Of a DNA stretch of 12,415 nt, positions 6,302 to 12,415 are shown one piece after another. Each line of letters starts with the position of its first letter. Position 1 is the stretch's first letter. This DNA is from an uncultured Alkalilimnicola sp. (GTDB taxonomy: Bacteria; Pseudomonadota; Gammaproteobacteria; Nitrococcales; AK92). The position numbers were made by a program, and so were the translations under genes. Under the pieces are notes generated by a model, which worked only from the letters and a program-made list of their open reading frames with translations, was not told where the DNA came from and made no database searches. The stretch lies in assembly GCA_937951875.1 (NCBI GenBank), contig CALGAN010000031.1, positions 1-12,415 on the forward strand, in the 5' to 3' direction.

Positions 6302-6751
6302 ATGATCGGTTTGCTGCAGCGAGTGACGATGGCGCGGGTGGAGGTCGACGGCGAGTGTGTGGGCGCGATAGGGCCGGGGCTGTTGGTGCTGGTCGGCGTC
6401 GAGCGCGGCGATGGCCAGGCGCAGGCCGACCGGCTGCTGGAGCGGCTCCTCGATTACCGCGTGTTCGCCGACGAGGCCGGCCGCATGAATCGCTCGCTGC
6501 GCGATGTCGGCGGCGGCCTGCTGCTGGTGCCGCAGTTCACCCTGCCGGCCGACACGCGCAAGGGCAATCGTCCGAGCTTCACCCCGGCGGCGGCGCCGGA
6601 TGAGGGGCGCCGGTGGTTCGATTACCTGCTGCAGCGCGCCCGCGAGGCGCATCCGCAGGTGGCCAGCGGCCGTTTCGGCGCCGACATGCAGGTGACGCTG
6701 ACCAACGATGGGCCGGTGACGTTTTGGCTGCGGGTGCCGCCGGCGGCTTGA
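6302..6751 (+). CDS. dtd: D-aminoacyl-tRNA deacylase
   Basis: DTD is a cytoplasmic homodimer that hydrolyses D-aminoacyl-tRNA (and Gly-tRNA-Ala), recycling tRNA and preventing mischarging. The product has 149 residues, close to the E. coli enzyme. It starts MIGLLQRVTMARVEVDG, the standard N-terminus. The Gly-cisPro chirality-rejecting motif NDGPVT is intact (135-140), and the KGNRPSF segment is present. The other signature, normally SQFTL, reads PQFTL (Pro77), a substitution worth noting. The ATG at 6302 follows GGTGAGGG with good spacing. Upstream, the divergent sRNA promoter and GacA box share the 6192-6301 interval. hisB begins 59 bases downstream behind its own likely promoter, so dtd may be only loosely linked to the his genes. 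Confidence 0.95.
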   Translation: MIGLLQRVTMARVEVDGECVGAIGPGLLVLVGVERGDGQAQADRLLERLLDYRVFADEAGRMNRSLRDVGGGLLLVPQFTLPADTRKGNRPSFTPAAAPDEGRRWFDYLLQRAREAHPQVASGRFGADMQVTLTNDGPVTFWLRVPPAA

Positions 6752-6757
6752 CGCCCC

Positions 6758-6784
6758 TTGGCGCGGCGGCAACTGTGCTATGCT
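6758..6784 (+). promoter_or_regulatory. Possible promoter of the his-tat cluster
   Basis: TATGCT (6779-6784) is preceded by TG one base upstream (6776-6777), giving an extended -10 element. TTGGCG (6758-6763) is a possible -35 at a short 15-bp spacing. The next gene, hisB, starts 26 bases further on. No leader peptide with a run of His codons and no attenuator hairpin is visible, so enterobacterial-type his attenuation is unlikely. Confidence 0.4.
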
Positions 6785-6810
6785 TGCGCCGTTTCAACCG
6801 AGGTCCAGGC

Positions 6811-7404
6811 ATGAGCGAGCGCACCGCGCGCATCGAGCGCAACACTCTCGAGACCCAAGTCCGGGTCGCTGTCAATCTTGATGGCTGCGGCCGCTCCGAT
6901 CTGAAGATCGGCGTGCCGTTCCTGGAGCACATGCTGGATCAGATCACACGGCATGGGCTGATCGACCTGGAAATTCATGCCAACGGCGACCTGCACATCG
7001 ACGACCACCACACCGTAGAGGACGTCGGCATCACGCTGGGTCAGGCGCTGCGCGCCGCCATCGGCGACAAGAAGGGCATCCGCCGCTACGGCCATGCCTA
7101 CGTGCCGCTCGATGAGGCCTTGTCGCGGGTGGTGGTGGACCTGTCCGGCCGGCCGGGCCTGGAGTACCACGTGGAGTTCCCGCGCGACCGCATCGGCACT
7201 TTCGATGTCGATCTGTTCCGCGAATTCTTCCAGGGCCTGGTCAACCATGCGCAGATGACGCTGCACATCGATTGTCTGCGCGGCCGTAACGCTCACCACA
7301 TCATTGAGACCGTATTCAAGGCGTTCGGTCGCGCCCTGCGCATGGCCTGCGAGCTCGATCCGCGCGCGGCCGGCCAGCTGCCGTCGACCAAGGGCCACCT
7401 GTAA
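6811..7404 (+). CDS. hisB: Imidazoleglycerol-phosphate dehydratase
   Basis: HisB dehydrates imidazole glycerol phosphate to imidazole acetol phosphate using two Mn2+ ions in a 24-subunit assembly. The 197 residues correspond to the monofunctional dehydratase, without the histidinol-phosphatase domain fused to it in E. coli. Metal-binding motifs are visible in both halves: FLEHMLDQITRHG (38-49) and DDHHTVED (64-71), then RNAHHIIETVFKAFGRALR near 165-183, with STKGHL at the C-terminus. The ATG at 6811 gives the normal MSERTARIER start; the frame is open further upstream but that extension reads into the end of dtd and is not family-like. It is the first gene of hisBHAFIE; hisH follows after 33 bases. 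Confidence 0.97.
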   Translation: MSERTARIERNTLETQVRVAVNLDGCGRSDLKIGVPFLEHMLDQITRHGLIDLEIHANGDLHIDDHHTVEDVGITLGQALRAAIGDKKGIRRYGHAYVPLDEALSRVVVDLSGRPGLEYHVEFPRDRIGTFDVDLFREFFQGLVNHAQMTLHIDCLRGRNAHHIIETVFKAFGRALRMACELDPRAAGQLPSTKGHL

Positions 7405-7437
7405 CCGTTCATTTCTCAACTTTTCGGCGAGCGAGTC

Positions 7438-8076
7438 ATGACCACCATCGCGGTGATCGACTACGGCATGGGTAACCTGCGTTCGGTGGCCAAGGCCCTG
7501 GAGCACGTGGCCCAAGGTGTGCGCGTCAACGTCACCTCCGACCCGGAGGAGATCCGGCGCGCCGAGCACGTGGTGCTGCCGGGGGTCGGGGCAATCCGCG
7601 ACTGCATGAGCGAGCTGCAGCGTCTGGAGCTGATCGACGTCATTCGCGAAGTGGCCGCGACCAAGCCCTTCCTCGGCATTTGCCTGGGCATGCAGGCGCT
7701 GCTCAGCCGCAGCGAGGAGAACGGCGGTGTCGACGGGCTCGACGTGATCTCCGGGCAGGTCCGTCATTTCTCGCACGGTCTCGGCGCGCAAGCGACGCTG
7801 AAAGTGCCGCACATGGGCTGGAACCAGGTCCGGCAGGTGCGGCCGCATCCGCTCTGGCGCGGCATCCCCGATGCCAGCCGCTTCTACTTCGTGCACAGCT
7901 ACTACGTAGTGCCCGACGACGACAGCGACGTGCTCGGCACCAGCGCCTACGGAGTGAGCTTCGCGGCGGTGATCGGTCGCGGTAACGTGTTCGCGACCCA
8001 GTTCCATCCAGAGAAAAGCCAGCGGGCGGGGTTGGATCTGCTCGCTAATTTCACCCGTTGGGACGGCTCGGTTTGA
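7438..8076 (+). CDS. hisH: Imidazole glycerol phosphate synthase, glutaminase subunit
   Basis: HisH is the class I glutamine amidotransferase that releases ammonia from glutamine and passes it to HisF. The 212 residues match the family. The nucleophile is Cys82 in GICLGMQ, and the remaining triad is His190 and Glu192 in QFHPEKS. The oxyanion-strand motif LPGVG (47-51) is present. A ribosome site resembling GAGCGAG precedes the ATG at 7438. hisA starts 14 bases after its stop codon, with the Shine-Dalgarno in that gap. Its partner hisF is two genes downstream. Confidence 0.97.
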   Translation: MTTIAVIDYGMGNLRSVAKALEHVAQGVRVNVTSDPEEIRRAEHVVLPGVGAIRDCMSELQRLELIDVIREVAATKPFLGICLGMQALLSRSEENGGVDGLDVISGQVRHFSHGLGAQATLKVPHMGWNQVRQVRPHPLWRGIPDASRFYFVHSYYVVPDDDSDVLGTSAYGVSFAAVIGRGNVFATQFHPEKSQRAGLDLLANFTRWDGSV

Positions 8077-8090
8077 GTGCGAGGACAACC

Positions 8091-8837
8091 ATGCTGCTGA
8101 TACCCGCGATCGATCTCAAGGACGGACGGTGCGTACGCCTGCGTCAGGGCGATATGAATGACGAGACGGTCTTCTCCGATGATCCTCTGGCCATGGCGCG
8201 GCGCTGGGTCGAAGCCGGCGCGCAGCGGCTGCACCTGGTGGATCTCAACGGCGCGGTGGCCGGTTTTCCGGTGAACGCCGATTGCATCGGCCGCATCGCC
8301 GCGGCGTTCCCCGACCTGACGATCCAGGTTGGCGGCGGCATCCGCGATTTCGACGTGATCCAGACCTACCTCGACGTCGGCGTCGATTACGTGATCATCG
8401 GCACGCAGGCGGTGCGTGCCCCCCACTTCGTGGACGAGGCCTGCCTGGAGTTCCCGGGCCACATCCTGGTCGGGCTCGACGCCAAGGACGGGAAGGTGGC
8501 GACCGACGGCTGGTCCAAGCTGTCCAAGCACGATGCGCTGGACATGGCCAAGCGCTTCGAGGACGCCGGCGTGGAAGGCATCATCTTCACCGACATCGGC
8601 CGCGACGGCATGATGCGCGGCGTCAACGTCGAGGCCACCCGCAATCTGGCCCGGGCGATCAACATCCCGGTGATCGCCTCCGGTGGCGTCAGCTCGCTCG
8701 ATGACGTGCGCGCGCTGTGCGAGGCGGCGGAGGATGGTATCGCTGGCGCCATCGTCGGCCGCGCCCTGTACGAGGGCACGCTGGACCTGCGCGAAGCCCA
8801 GCAGTTGGCCGATCGGTTGCTCAGCGTCGCTTCCTAG
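8091..8837 (+). CDS. hisA: ProFAR isomerase (phosphoribosylformimino-5-aminoimidazole carboxamide ribotide isomerase)
   Basis: HisA catalyses the Amadori rearrangement of ProFAR to PRFAR, the substrate of HisF. From the ATG at 8091 the protein is a 248-residue TIM barrel, the normal length. The general base Asp8 lies in IPAIDLKDG and the general acid Asp130 in VGLDAKDG. Phosphate-binding glycines appear in QVGGGIR (79-85) and in the SGGVSS segment near residue 203. GAGGA (8081-8085) lies five bases before the ATG and decides the start over an in-frame upstream TTG at 8058. It shares barrel ancestry with hisF, whose start codon lies ten bases after the hisA stop. Confidence 0.97.
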   Translation: MLLIPAIDLKDGRCVRLRQGDMNDETVFSDDPLAMARRWVEAGAQRLHLVDLNGAVAGFPVNADCIGRIAAAFPDLTIQVGGGIRDFDVIQTYLDVGVDYVIIGTQAVRAPHFVDEACLEFPGHILVGLDAKDGKVATDGWSKLSKHDALDMAKRFEDAGVEGIIFTDIGRDGMMRGVNVEATRNLARAINIPVIASGGVSSLDDVRALCEAAEDGIAGAIVGRALYEGTLDLREAQQLADRLLSVAS

Positions 8838-8847
8838 GATCGCGTAC

Positions 8848-9621
8848 ATGACCCTCGCCAAACGCATCATCCCCTGCCTGGACGTCGACAAAGGCCGCGT
8901 CGTCAAGGGCGTGAAGTTCGTCGATATCCGCGATGCCGGCGATCCGGTCGAGATCGCCCGCCGTTACGACCGCTTCGGCGCCGACGAACTGACCTTCCTC
9001 GACATCACCGCCAGCAGCGATCAGCGCGAAACCCTGGTGCAGGTGGTGGAGCGGGTGGCGAGCGAGGTGTTCATTCCGCTGACCGTCGGCGGCGGCATCC
9101 GCACCGTGGCCGATGTGCGGCGCATGCTCAACGCTGGCGCCGATAAGGTGTCGATCAACACCGCCGCGGTGGCGCGGCCGGAGTTCGTGCAGGAGGCGGC
9201 CGAGCGGTTCGGCTCGCAGTGCATCGTGGTCGCTATCGACGCCAAGCAGGTGAGCGAGCCCGGCGAGCCGCCGCGCTGGGAAGTGTTCACGCACGGCGGG
9301 CGCAAGCGCACCGGCCTGGACGTGGTGGAGTGGGCGCGGCGCATGAGCGAGTACGGCGCCGGTGAGATCCTGCTCACCAGCATGGACCGGGACGGCACCA
9401 AGATGGGCTTCGACGTCGAGCTCACTCGGGCCGTGTCCGAGGCGGTGCCGGTGCCGGTGATCGCCTCCGGTGGCGTCGGCTGCCTGCAGCATCTGGTCGA
9501 CGGCATCACCCTGGGCAAGGCCGACGCGGTGCTGGCGGCCAGCATCTTCCACTTCGGCGAGTACACCATTGAGCAGGCCAAGCGCTACATGGCCGAGCGC
9601 GGCATCGAGGTGCGCCTGTGA
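8848..9621 (+). CDS. hisF: Imidazole glycerol phosphate synthase, cyclase subunit
   Basis: HisF combines PRFAR with ammonia from HisH to give imidazole glycerol phosphate and AICAR; AICAR feeds purine synthesis. The 257-residue TIM barrel has its catalytic aspartates at Asp12 (PCLDVDKGRVVKG) and Asp131 (VAIDAKQ). Phosphate-binding motifs TVGGGIRT (79-86) and IASGGVG are intact. The ATG at 8848 is chosen because MTLAKRIIPCLDV is the canonical start; the frame is open upstream, but there it overlaps hisA. The likely Shine-Dalgarno AGGA overlaps the hisA stop codon, which suggests translational coupling. The stop codon overlaps the hisI start. Confidence 0.97.
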   Translation: MTLAKRIIPCLDVDKGRVVKGVKFVDIRDAGDPVEIARRYDRFGADELTFLDITASSDQRETLVQVVERVASEVFIPLTVGGGIRTVADVRRMLNAGADKVSINTAAVARPEFVQEAAERFGSQCIVVAIDAKQVSEPGEPPRWEVFTHGGRKRTGLDVVEWARRMSEYGAGEILLTSMDRDGTKMGFDVELTRAVSEAVPVPVIASGGVGCLQHLVDGITLGKADAVLAASIFHFGEYTIEQAKRYMAERGIEVRL

Positions 9622-10007
9622 GCGACTGGATCGAGCAACTCGCGTGGAACGCCGACGGGCTGATTCCGGTCATCGCCCAGGATGCCGACAGCGGCGAAGT
9701 GCTGATGATGGCGTGGATGAACCGCGAGGCGGTTCGCCTTACCGCCGAGACCGGTGTGGCAGTCTACTACTCGCGTTCGCGCCAGCGGCTGTGGCGCAAG
9801 GGCGAGAGCTCCGGTCACGTACAGCGGGTGCGGGAGATCCGTCTCGACTGCGACGGCGACGCATTACTGATCAAAGTCGAACAGCTGGGCGCGATCGCTT
9901 GTCATACTGGTAGGCGAAGCTGTTTCTACCAGCGCTTGGACGAGGGGCGCTGGCAGGTCACCGATCCGGTGCTGAAGGATCCGGCGGAAATCTACGGGAA
10001 GCCGTAA
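9618..10007 (+). CDS. hisI: Phosphoribosyl-AMP cyclohydrolase
   Basis: HisI opens the purine ring of PR-AMP to give ProFAR in a Zn2+- and Mg2+-dependent reaction. This is the stand-alone 129-residue form, not fused to HisE as in enterobacteria. The metal sites are clear: DCDGD (77-81) supplies Mg-binding aspartates and one Zn cysteine, and ACHTGRRSC (94-102) the other two cysteines. The substrate-binding block YYSRSRQRLWRKGESSGH is typical. The start is a GTG whose bases overlap the hisF TGA by four (GTGA), a common arrangement for translational coupling. hisE follows after five bases. Confidence 0.96.
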   Translation: MSDWIEQLAWNADGLIPVIAQDADSGEVLMMAWMNREAVRLTAETGVAVYYSRSRQRLWRKGESSGHVQRVREIRLDCDGDALLIKVEQLGAIACHTGRRSCFYQRLDEGRWQVTDPVLKDPAEIYGKP

Positions 10008-10012
10008 AGCAC

Positions 10013-10339
10013 ATGAGCGACGTATTCAACCGACTGGCCGAAGTCATCGAACAGCGCCGCGGCGCCGACCCGAACGAGTCCTATGTCGCCCGACTCTTGG
10101 CCAAGGGCATCGACGGCATTCTCAAGAAAGTCGGCGAGGAAGCCACCGAGGTGGTGATCGCGGCCAAGGGCGGTGATCGTCAGCAGATCGTCTACGAAAC
10201 CGCGGACCTGTGGTTTCACAGCCTGGTGATGCTGGCGGCCAGCGGTCTGACGCCGGGCGACGTCATGCGCGAACTCGAGCGCCGCTTTGGGCTCTCCGGG
10301 CTGGCCGAGAAGGCGGCCCGCAACCAAAGCGGCAAGTAA
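10013..10339 (+). CDS. hisE: Phosphoribosyl-ATP pyrophosphatase
   Basis: HisE converts PR-ATP to PR-AMP and pyrophosphate, the step before HisI. The 108 residues form the all-alpha MazG-like fold. The conserved metal-binding segment KKVGEEATEVVIAAK (near 38-52) and the following ETADLWFH helix are present. The start MSDVFNRLAEVIEQRR is family-typical; the ribosome site before 10013 is weak, as expected for a coupled gene. It lies between hisI and tatA, and the 23-base gap to tatA contains only the tatA ribosome site, so the tat genes probably share the his transcript. Confidence 0.96.
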   Translation: MSDVFNRLAEVIEQRRGADPNESYVARLLAKGIDGILKKVGEEATEVVIAAKGGDRQQIVYETADLWFHSLVMLAASGLTPGDVMRELERRFGLSGLAEKAARNQSGK

Positions 10340-10362
10340 GGCCCCAGGGCCGGGAGGTAAAT

Positions 10363-10593
10363 GTGGGCAGTTTCAGCATTTGGCATTGGCTGGTGGTTCT
10401 GGCGATCGTGGTGCTGCTGTTCGGCACCAAGAAGCTCAAGAACCTGGGTAGCGACCTCGGTCATGCCATCAAGGGTTTCAAGGACGCGGTGAAGGAAGGC
10501 GAACAGTCGCAGCCGCAGCAGATCACCCAGGCCAAGACCGAGGCCGGTGCCTCGCAGCAGGCGCAGCCGAACAAGGATCAGCAAGCCTCGTAA
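10363..10593 (+). CDS. tatA: Sec-independent protein translocase subunit TatA
   Basis: TatA oligomers form the size-adaptable part of the twin-arginine translocase, which exports folded proteins across the inner membrane. From the GTG at 10363 the protein has 76 residues: a membrane helix (about 5-21), the FGTKKL hinge, an amphipathic helix (LKNLGSDLGHAIKGFKDAVK) and a Gln/Lys-rich disordered tail. GGGAGGT (10352-10358) precedes the GTG. The overlapping ATG at 10361 is out of frame. It lies directly behind hisE and ahead of tatB. Confidence 0.95.
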   Translation: MGSFSIWHWLVVLAIVVLLFGTKKLKNLGSDLGHAIKGFKDAVKEGEQSQPQQITQAKTEAGASQQAQPNKDQQAS

Positions 10594-10633
10594 CTCGTAA
10601 TAAGCCACCTCGGTCGGCGGCGGCGGAAGACCC

Positions 10634-10981
10634 ATGCTGGATTTCAGTTTCCCGGAGCTGATCGTCGTCTTCGTCGTCGCTCTGGTCGTGCTCGGCCCCG
10701 AGCGTTTGCCGAAGGTGGCGCGCACGGTCGGGCTGTTCCTCGGCCGCGCCCGCGCCATGTGGACCCAGGCCCGCGTCGAGCTGGAGCGCGAGGCCAGCTT
10801 GCAGGAGCTGGACGAGCTGCGGCGCACCGGCAAGGAGCTGGAGCAGAACATCCAGCAGGCGGTGCGGGTCGATCTGAACGAGACGGCGCCGGCCCAGGCC
10901 GGCAGCGGCGGCTCGCCCGAGGCCGATACCGCTAAGCTTCACGCGCAAGAGACCGAGTCCTCCAAGGAGCCCAAGGCCTGA
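10634..10981 (+). CDS. tatB: Sec-independent protein translocase subunit TatB
   Basis: TatB pairs with TatC in the receptor complex for twin-arginine signal peptides. The 115 residues begin MLDFSFPELIVVFVVALVVL, with the conserved membrane Glu8 and the LGPERLP hinge (20-26), which separates TatB from TatA. A long charged amphipathic helix and a polar tail follow. GGAAGA precedes the ATG at 10634. The last base of the stop codon is the first base of the tatC ATG, indicating coupled translation. At 115 residues it is shorter than the E. coli protein but within the range of TatB homologues. Confidence 0.95.
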   Translation: MLDFSFPELIVVFVVALVVLGPERLPKVARTVGLFLGRARAMWTQARVELEREASLQELDELRRTGKELEQNIQQAVRVDLNETAPAQAGSGGSPEADTAKLHAQETESSKEPKA

Positions 10982-11739
10982 TGGCGGACGACACTCAACT
11001 GGGCGAAGAGCGGCCGTTCATCGCGCACCTGATCGAGTTGCGCAACCGGCTGCTGTGGTGCGTGGCGGCCGTGATCGGCCTGTTCCTGGCGCTGTTTCCG
11101 TTCGCCGATCGCCTGTTCACTTACGTGTCCGGGCCGCTGCAGGCGGCGCTGCCGAAGGGCTCGACCATCGTCGCCATCAGCCCGACCGCGCCGTTCCTGG
11201 TGCCGATGAAGCTGGCCCTGCTGGCGGCGCTGTTCTTGGCGGTGCCGTTCATCCTCTATCAGCTCTGGGCGTTCGTGGCGCCGGGGCTGTATCGCCACGA
11301 GCGGCGCATGATCTGGCCGCTGCTGGTGTCGAGCTCGGTGCTGTTCTACCTGGGCGCCGCCTTCGCCTATTTCGTGGTGTTCCCGTTCGTCTTCCACTTC
11401 CTGATCGGCTCGGCGCCGGCCGGCGTGCTGCCCATGACCGACATGGGCGAGTACCTGGATTTCGTCACCGCTATGTTCCTCGCCTTCGGCGCGGCGTTCG
11501 AGATCCCGGTAGCCACCATCCTGCTGGTGCAGACCGGCATGGTGACCCGGCAGCAGCTGCGCGAGGCGCGGCCCTACGTGGTCGTCGGCGCCTTCGTGAT
11601 TGGCGCCATTTTCACCCCGCCCGACGTGCTCTCCCAGTTCATGCTGGCGATCCCGGTGTGGCTGCTGTACGAGCTGGGTATCGTGTTCTCGATCTGGATG
11701 GTGCCGCGGCGGGAGGCGGACGACAGCGCCGACTCGTGA
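10981..11739 (+). CDS. tatC: Sec-independent protein translocase subunit TatC
   Basis: TatC is the six-helix inner-membrane core that recognises the twin-arginine signal peptide. The 252 residues show the N-terminal cytoplasmic motif HLIELRNRLL (16-25), the first cytoplasmic loop APGLYRHERR with Glu107, Glu174 in FGAAFEIPV, and Asp215 in FTPPDVLSQ. These correspond to functionally important residues in E. coli TatC (E103, E170, D211). The start overlaps the tatB stop by one base. It is the last gene of the his-tat run. Only 22 bases separate it from a convergent gene, and no intrinsic terminator is visible between them. Confidence 0.97.
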   Translation: MADDTQLGEERPFIAHLIELRNRLLWCVAAVIGLFLALFPFADRLFTYVSGPLQAALPKGSTIVAISPTAPFLVPMKLALLAALFLAVPFILYQLWAFVAPGLYRHERRMIWPLLVSSSVLFYLGAAFAYFVVFPFVFHFLIGSAPAGVLPMTDMGEYLDFVTAMFLAFGAAFEIPVATILLVQTGMVTRQQLREARPYVVVGAFVIGAIFTPPDVLSQFMLAIPVWLLYELGIVFSIWMVPRREADDSADS

Positions 11740-11761
11740 CCACCCGGGCGCGGCCGGCCGG

Positions 11762-12415
11762 TTACCGCCTCGAGGCGGGCGGCCGCGGGCCGGCGGCCGG
11801 CGCTTCCGTCACCGCGAAGCGGAAGTGGGCGAACTGCCGCGAGGTTTCGATCAGTTCGGTGAGTCGGACGTGCAGCAGCTGCGCTTTCATGCTCAGCTGC
11901 AGCACGGTGCCGACGTCGTAGACACCGGCCGAGGTGATCAACGTCGCCTCCCCCTGCAGCGGATTGATGCGCGGCGCGACGATGGCGCGCAGGTACTCCG
12001 AGCCCATGCCCGGGCCGCTGACGGCGCGGGTGCCGACGGCGTAGCCGTTGGGCGCTAGGTGCTTGATCCCCAGCTCGACGCCGCCGTTGCCGCGGGTGCG
12101 CAGCCAGCGGATGGTACCGATGCGCCAGGCCGCCGGGTCGAGCGCGTCCTGATCGGCGTAGATGACGATCTCGCCCACCCGCACCTGCATCGGGCAATTC
12201 TCCGGGCAGAACAGCGCCAAGCCGCCCTCACTCTCGTTCTTACGGTGCCAGACAGCCACCCGATGCGGGGTCCGGCTCTGCCGCTGAGGCTGTTCGGGCT
12301 GCACCAGATGAGCCTTGCGCCAGACATCGTCGGCCTCGCGGTCGTAGGTCTTGAACCGCGATAGCCGCCGGTCCGGCGCGTCCGCCGGCCGCGCGTTCGG
12401 CTCCCGGCTCGTCAT
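11762..12415 (-). CDS. Hypothetical protein with a possible PilZ-like beta-barrel region, possibly 5' incomplete
   Basis: At least 217 codons, beginning with an ATG exactly at the right edge of the window, so the true start may lie beyond it. The first 75 residues are polar and Arg-rich, like a linker. Residues 75-130 have the feel of a small beta-barrel: VRVGEIVIYADQ, then WRIGTIRWLR and GVELGIKHLAPNGYAV, a pattern seen in PilZ-like proteins. The RxxxR cyclic-di-GMP signature is absent, so nucleotide binding is not supported. FCPENC (Cys pair near 90-95) precedes the barrel. A second beta-rich stretch (ATLITSAGVYDVGTVLQLSM) follows, and the end is Pro/Arg/Ala-rich. No signal peptide or membrane helix is visible. 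It is convergent with tatC. I do not recognise a named family. Confidence 0.6.
   Translation of the reverse strand: MTSREPNARPADAPDRRLSRFKTYDREADDVWRKAHLVQPEQPQRQSRTPHRVAVWHRKNESEGGLALFCPENCPMQVRVGEIVIYADQDALDPAAWRIGTIRWLRTRGNGGVELGIKHLAPNGYAVGTRAVSGPGMGSEYLRAIVAPRINPLQGEATLITSAGVYDVGTVLQLSMKAQLLHVRLTELIETSRQFAHFRFAVTEAPAAGPRPPASRR

Noticed and set aside
6752..6810. his leader peptide or attenuator, or a riboswitch, before hisB
   Set aside because: Only 59 bases, with no run of His codons and no alternative hairpins or terminator.
6778..8088. 436-codon open frame antisense to hisB and hisH
   Set aside because: The bases encode clear HisB and HisH on the plus strand; the reverse translation has biased composition and no domain.
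1..12415. Mobile element, CRISPR array, tRNA or rRNA, toxin-antitoxin or phage defence system
   Set aside because: No transposase, integrase, regularly spaced repeat array, tRNA-like cloverleaf or defence gene was found; the genes are ordinary chromosomal housekeeping types.

Overview
The window is GC-rich (about two thirds G+C by eye) and densely coding. It looks like chromosomal DNA of a gammaproteobacterium, most likely near the Ectothiorhodospiraceae/Chromatiales. The grounds are an NtrX-TrkA-TrkH block, a hisBHAF-hisI-hisE run with unfused hisI and hisE that continues into tatABC, and an LpxL-type lipid A acyltransferase. The taxon is inferred from gene content and order, not from a marker gene.

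Layout. 1-1010 (+): C-terminal part of an NtrX-like response regulator whose AAA+ ATPase core has lost several signature residues. 1107-3974 (+): trkA and trkH, the regulatory and channel subunits of a Trk potassium transporter. 3975-4290: non-coding, with several short palindromic repeats. 4291-5190 (-): lipid A acyltransferase family gene. 5406-5936 (+): tryptophan-rich phasin-like protein, divergent from the acyltransferase. 5937-6301: a 365-base gap. 6302-6751 (+): dtd, D-aminoacyl-tRNA deacylase. 6811-10339 (+): hisB, hisH, hisA, hisF, hisI, hisE. 10363-11739 (+): tatA, tatB, tatC, the twin-arginine translocase, probably in the same transcription unit. 11762-12415 (-): a convergent gene of unknown function.

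The most notable item lies in the 5937-6301 gap. Its minus strand carries what looks like an undeclared Csr/Rsm-family small RNA of about 190 nt. It has nine GGA trinucleotides, four of them within exact matches to the RsmA/CsrA consensus CANGGAYG. Three of those four sit in compact stem-loops. The RNA ends in a strong intrinsic terminator whose U-tract is on the minus strand. About 65 bp upstream of the inferred start is an almost perfect GacA box (TGTAAG-N6-CTTACG). Together these predict a GacS/GacA to sRNA to CsrA/RsmA circuit, with the sRNA divergent from dtd.

How the genes fit together: the his genes encode six of the histidine pathway activities (HisG, HisC and HisD must be elsewhere). 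Tat exports folded proteins, Trk supplies potassium, and NtrX may control a neighbouring unit. No mobile element, CRISPR array, tRNA or rRNA was seen.
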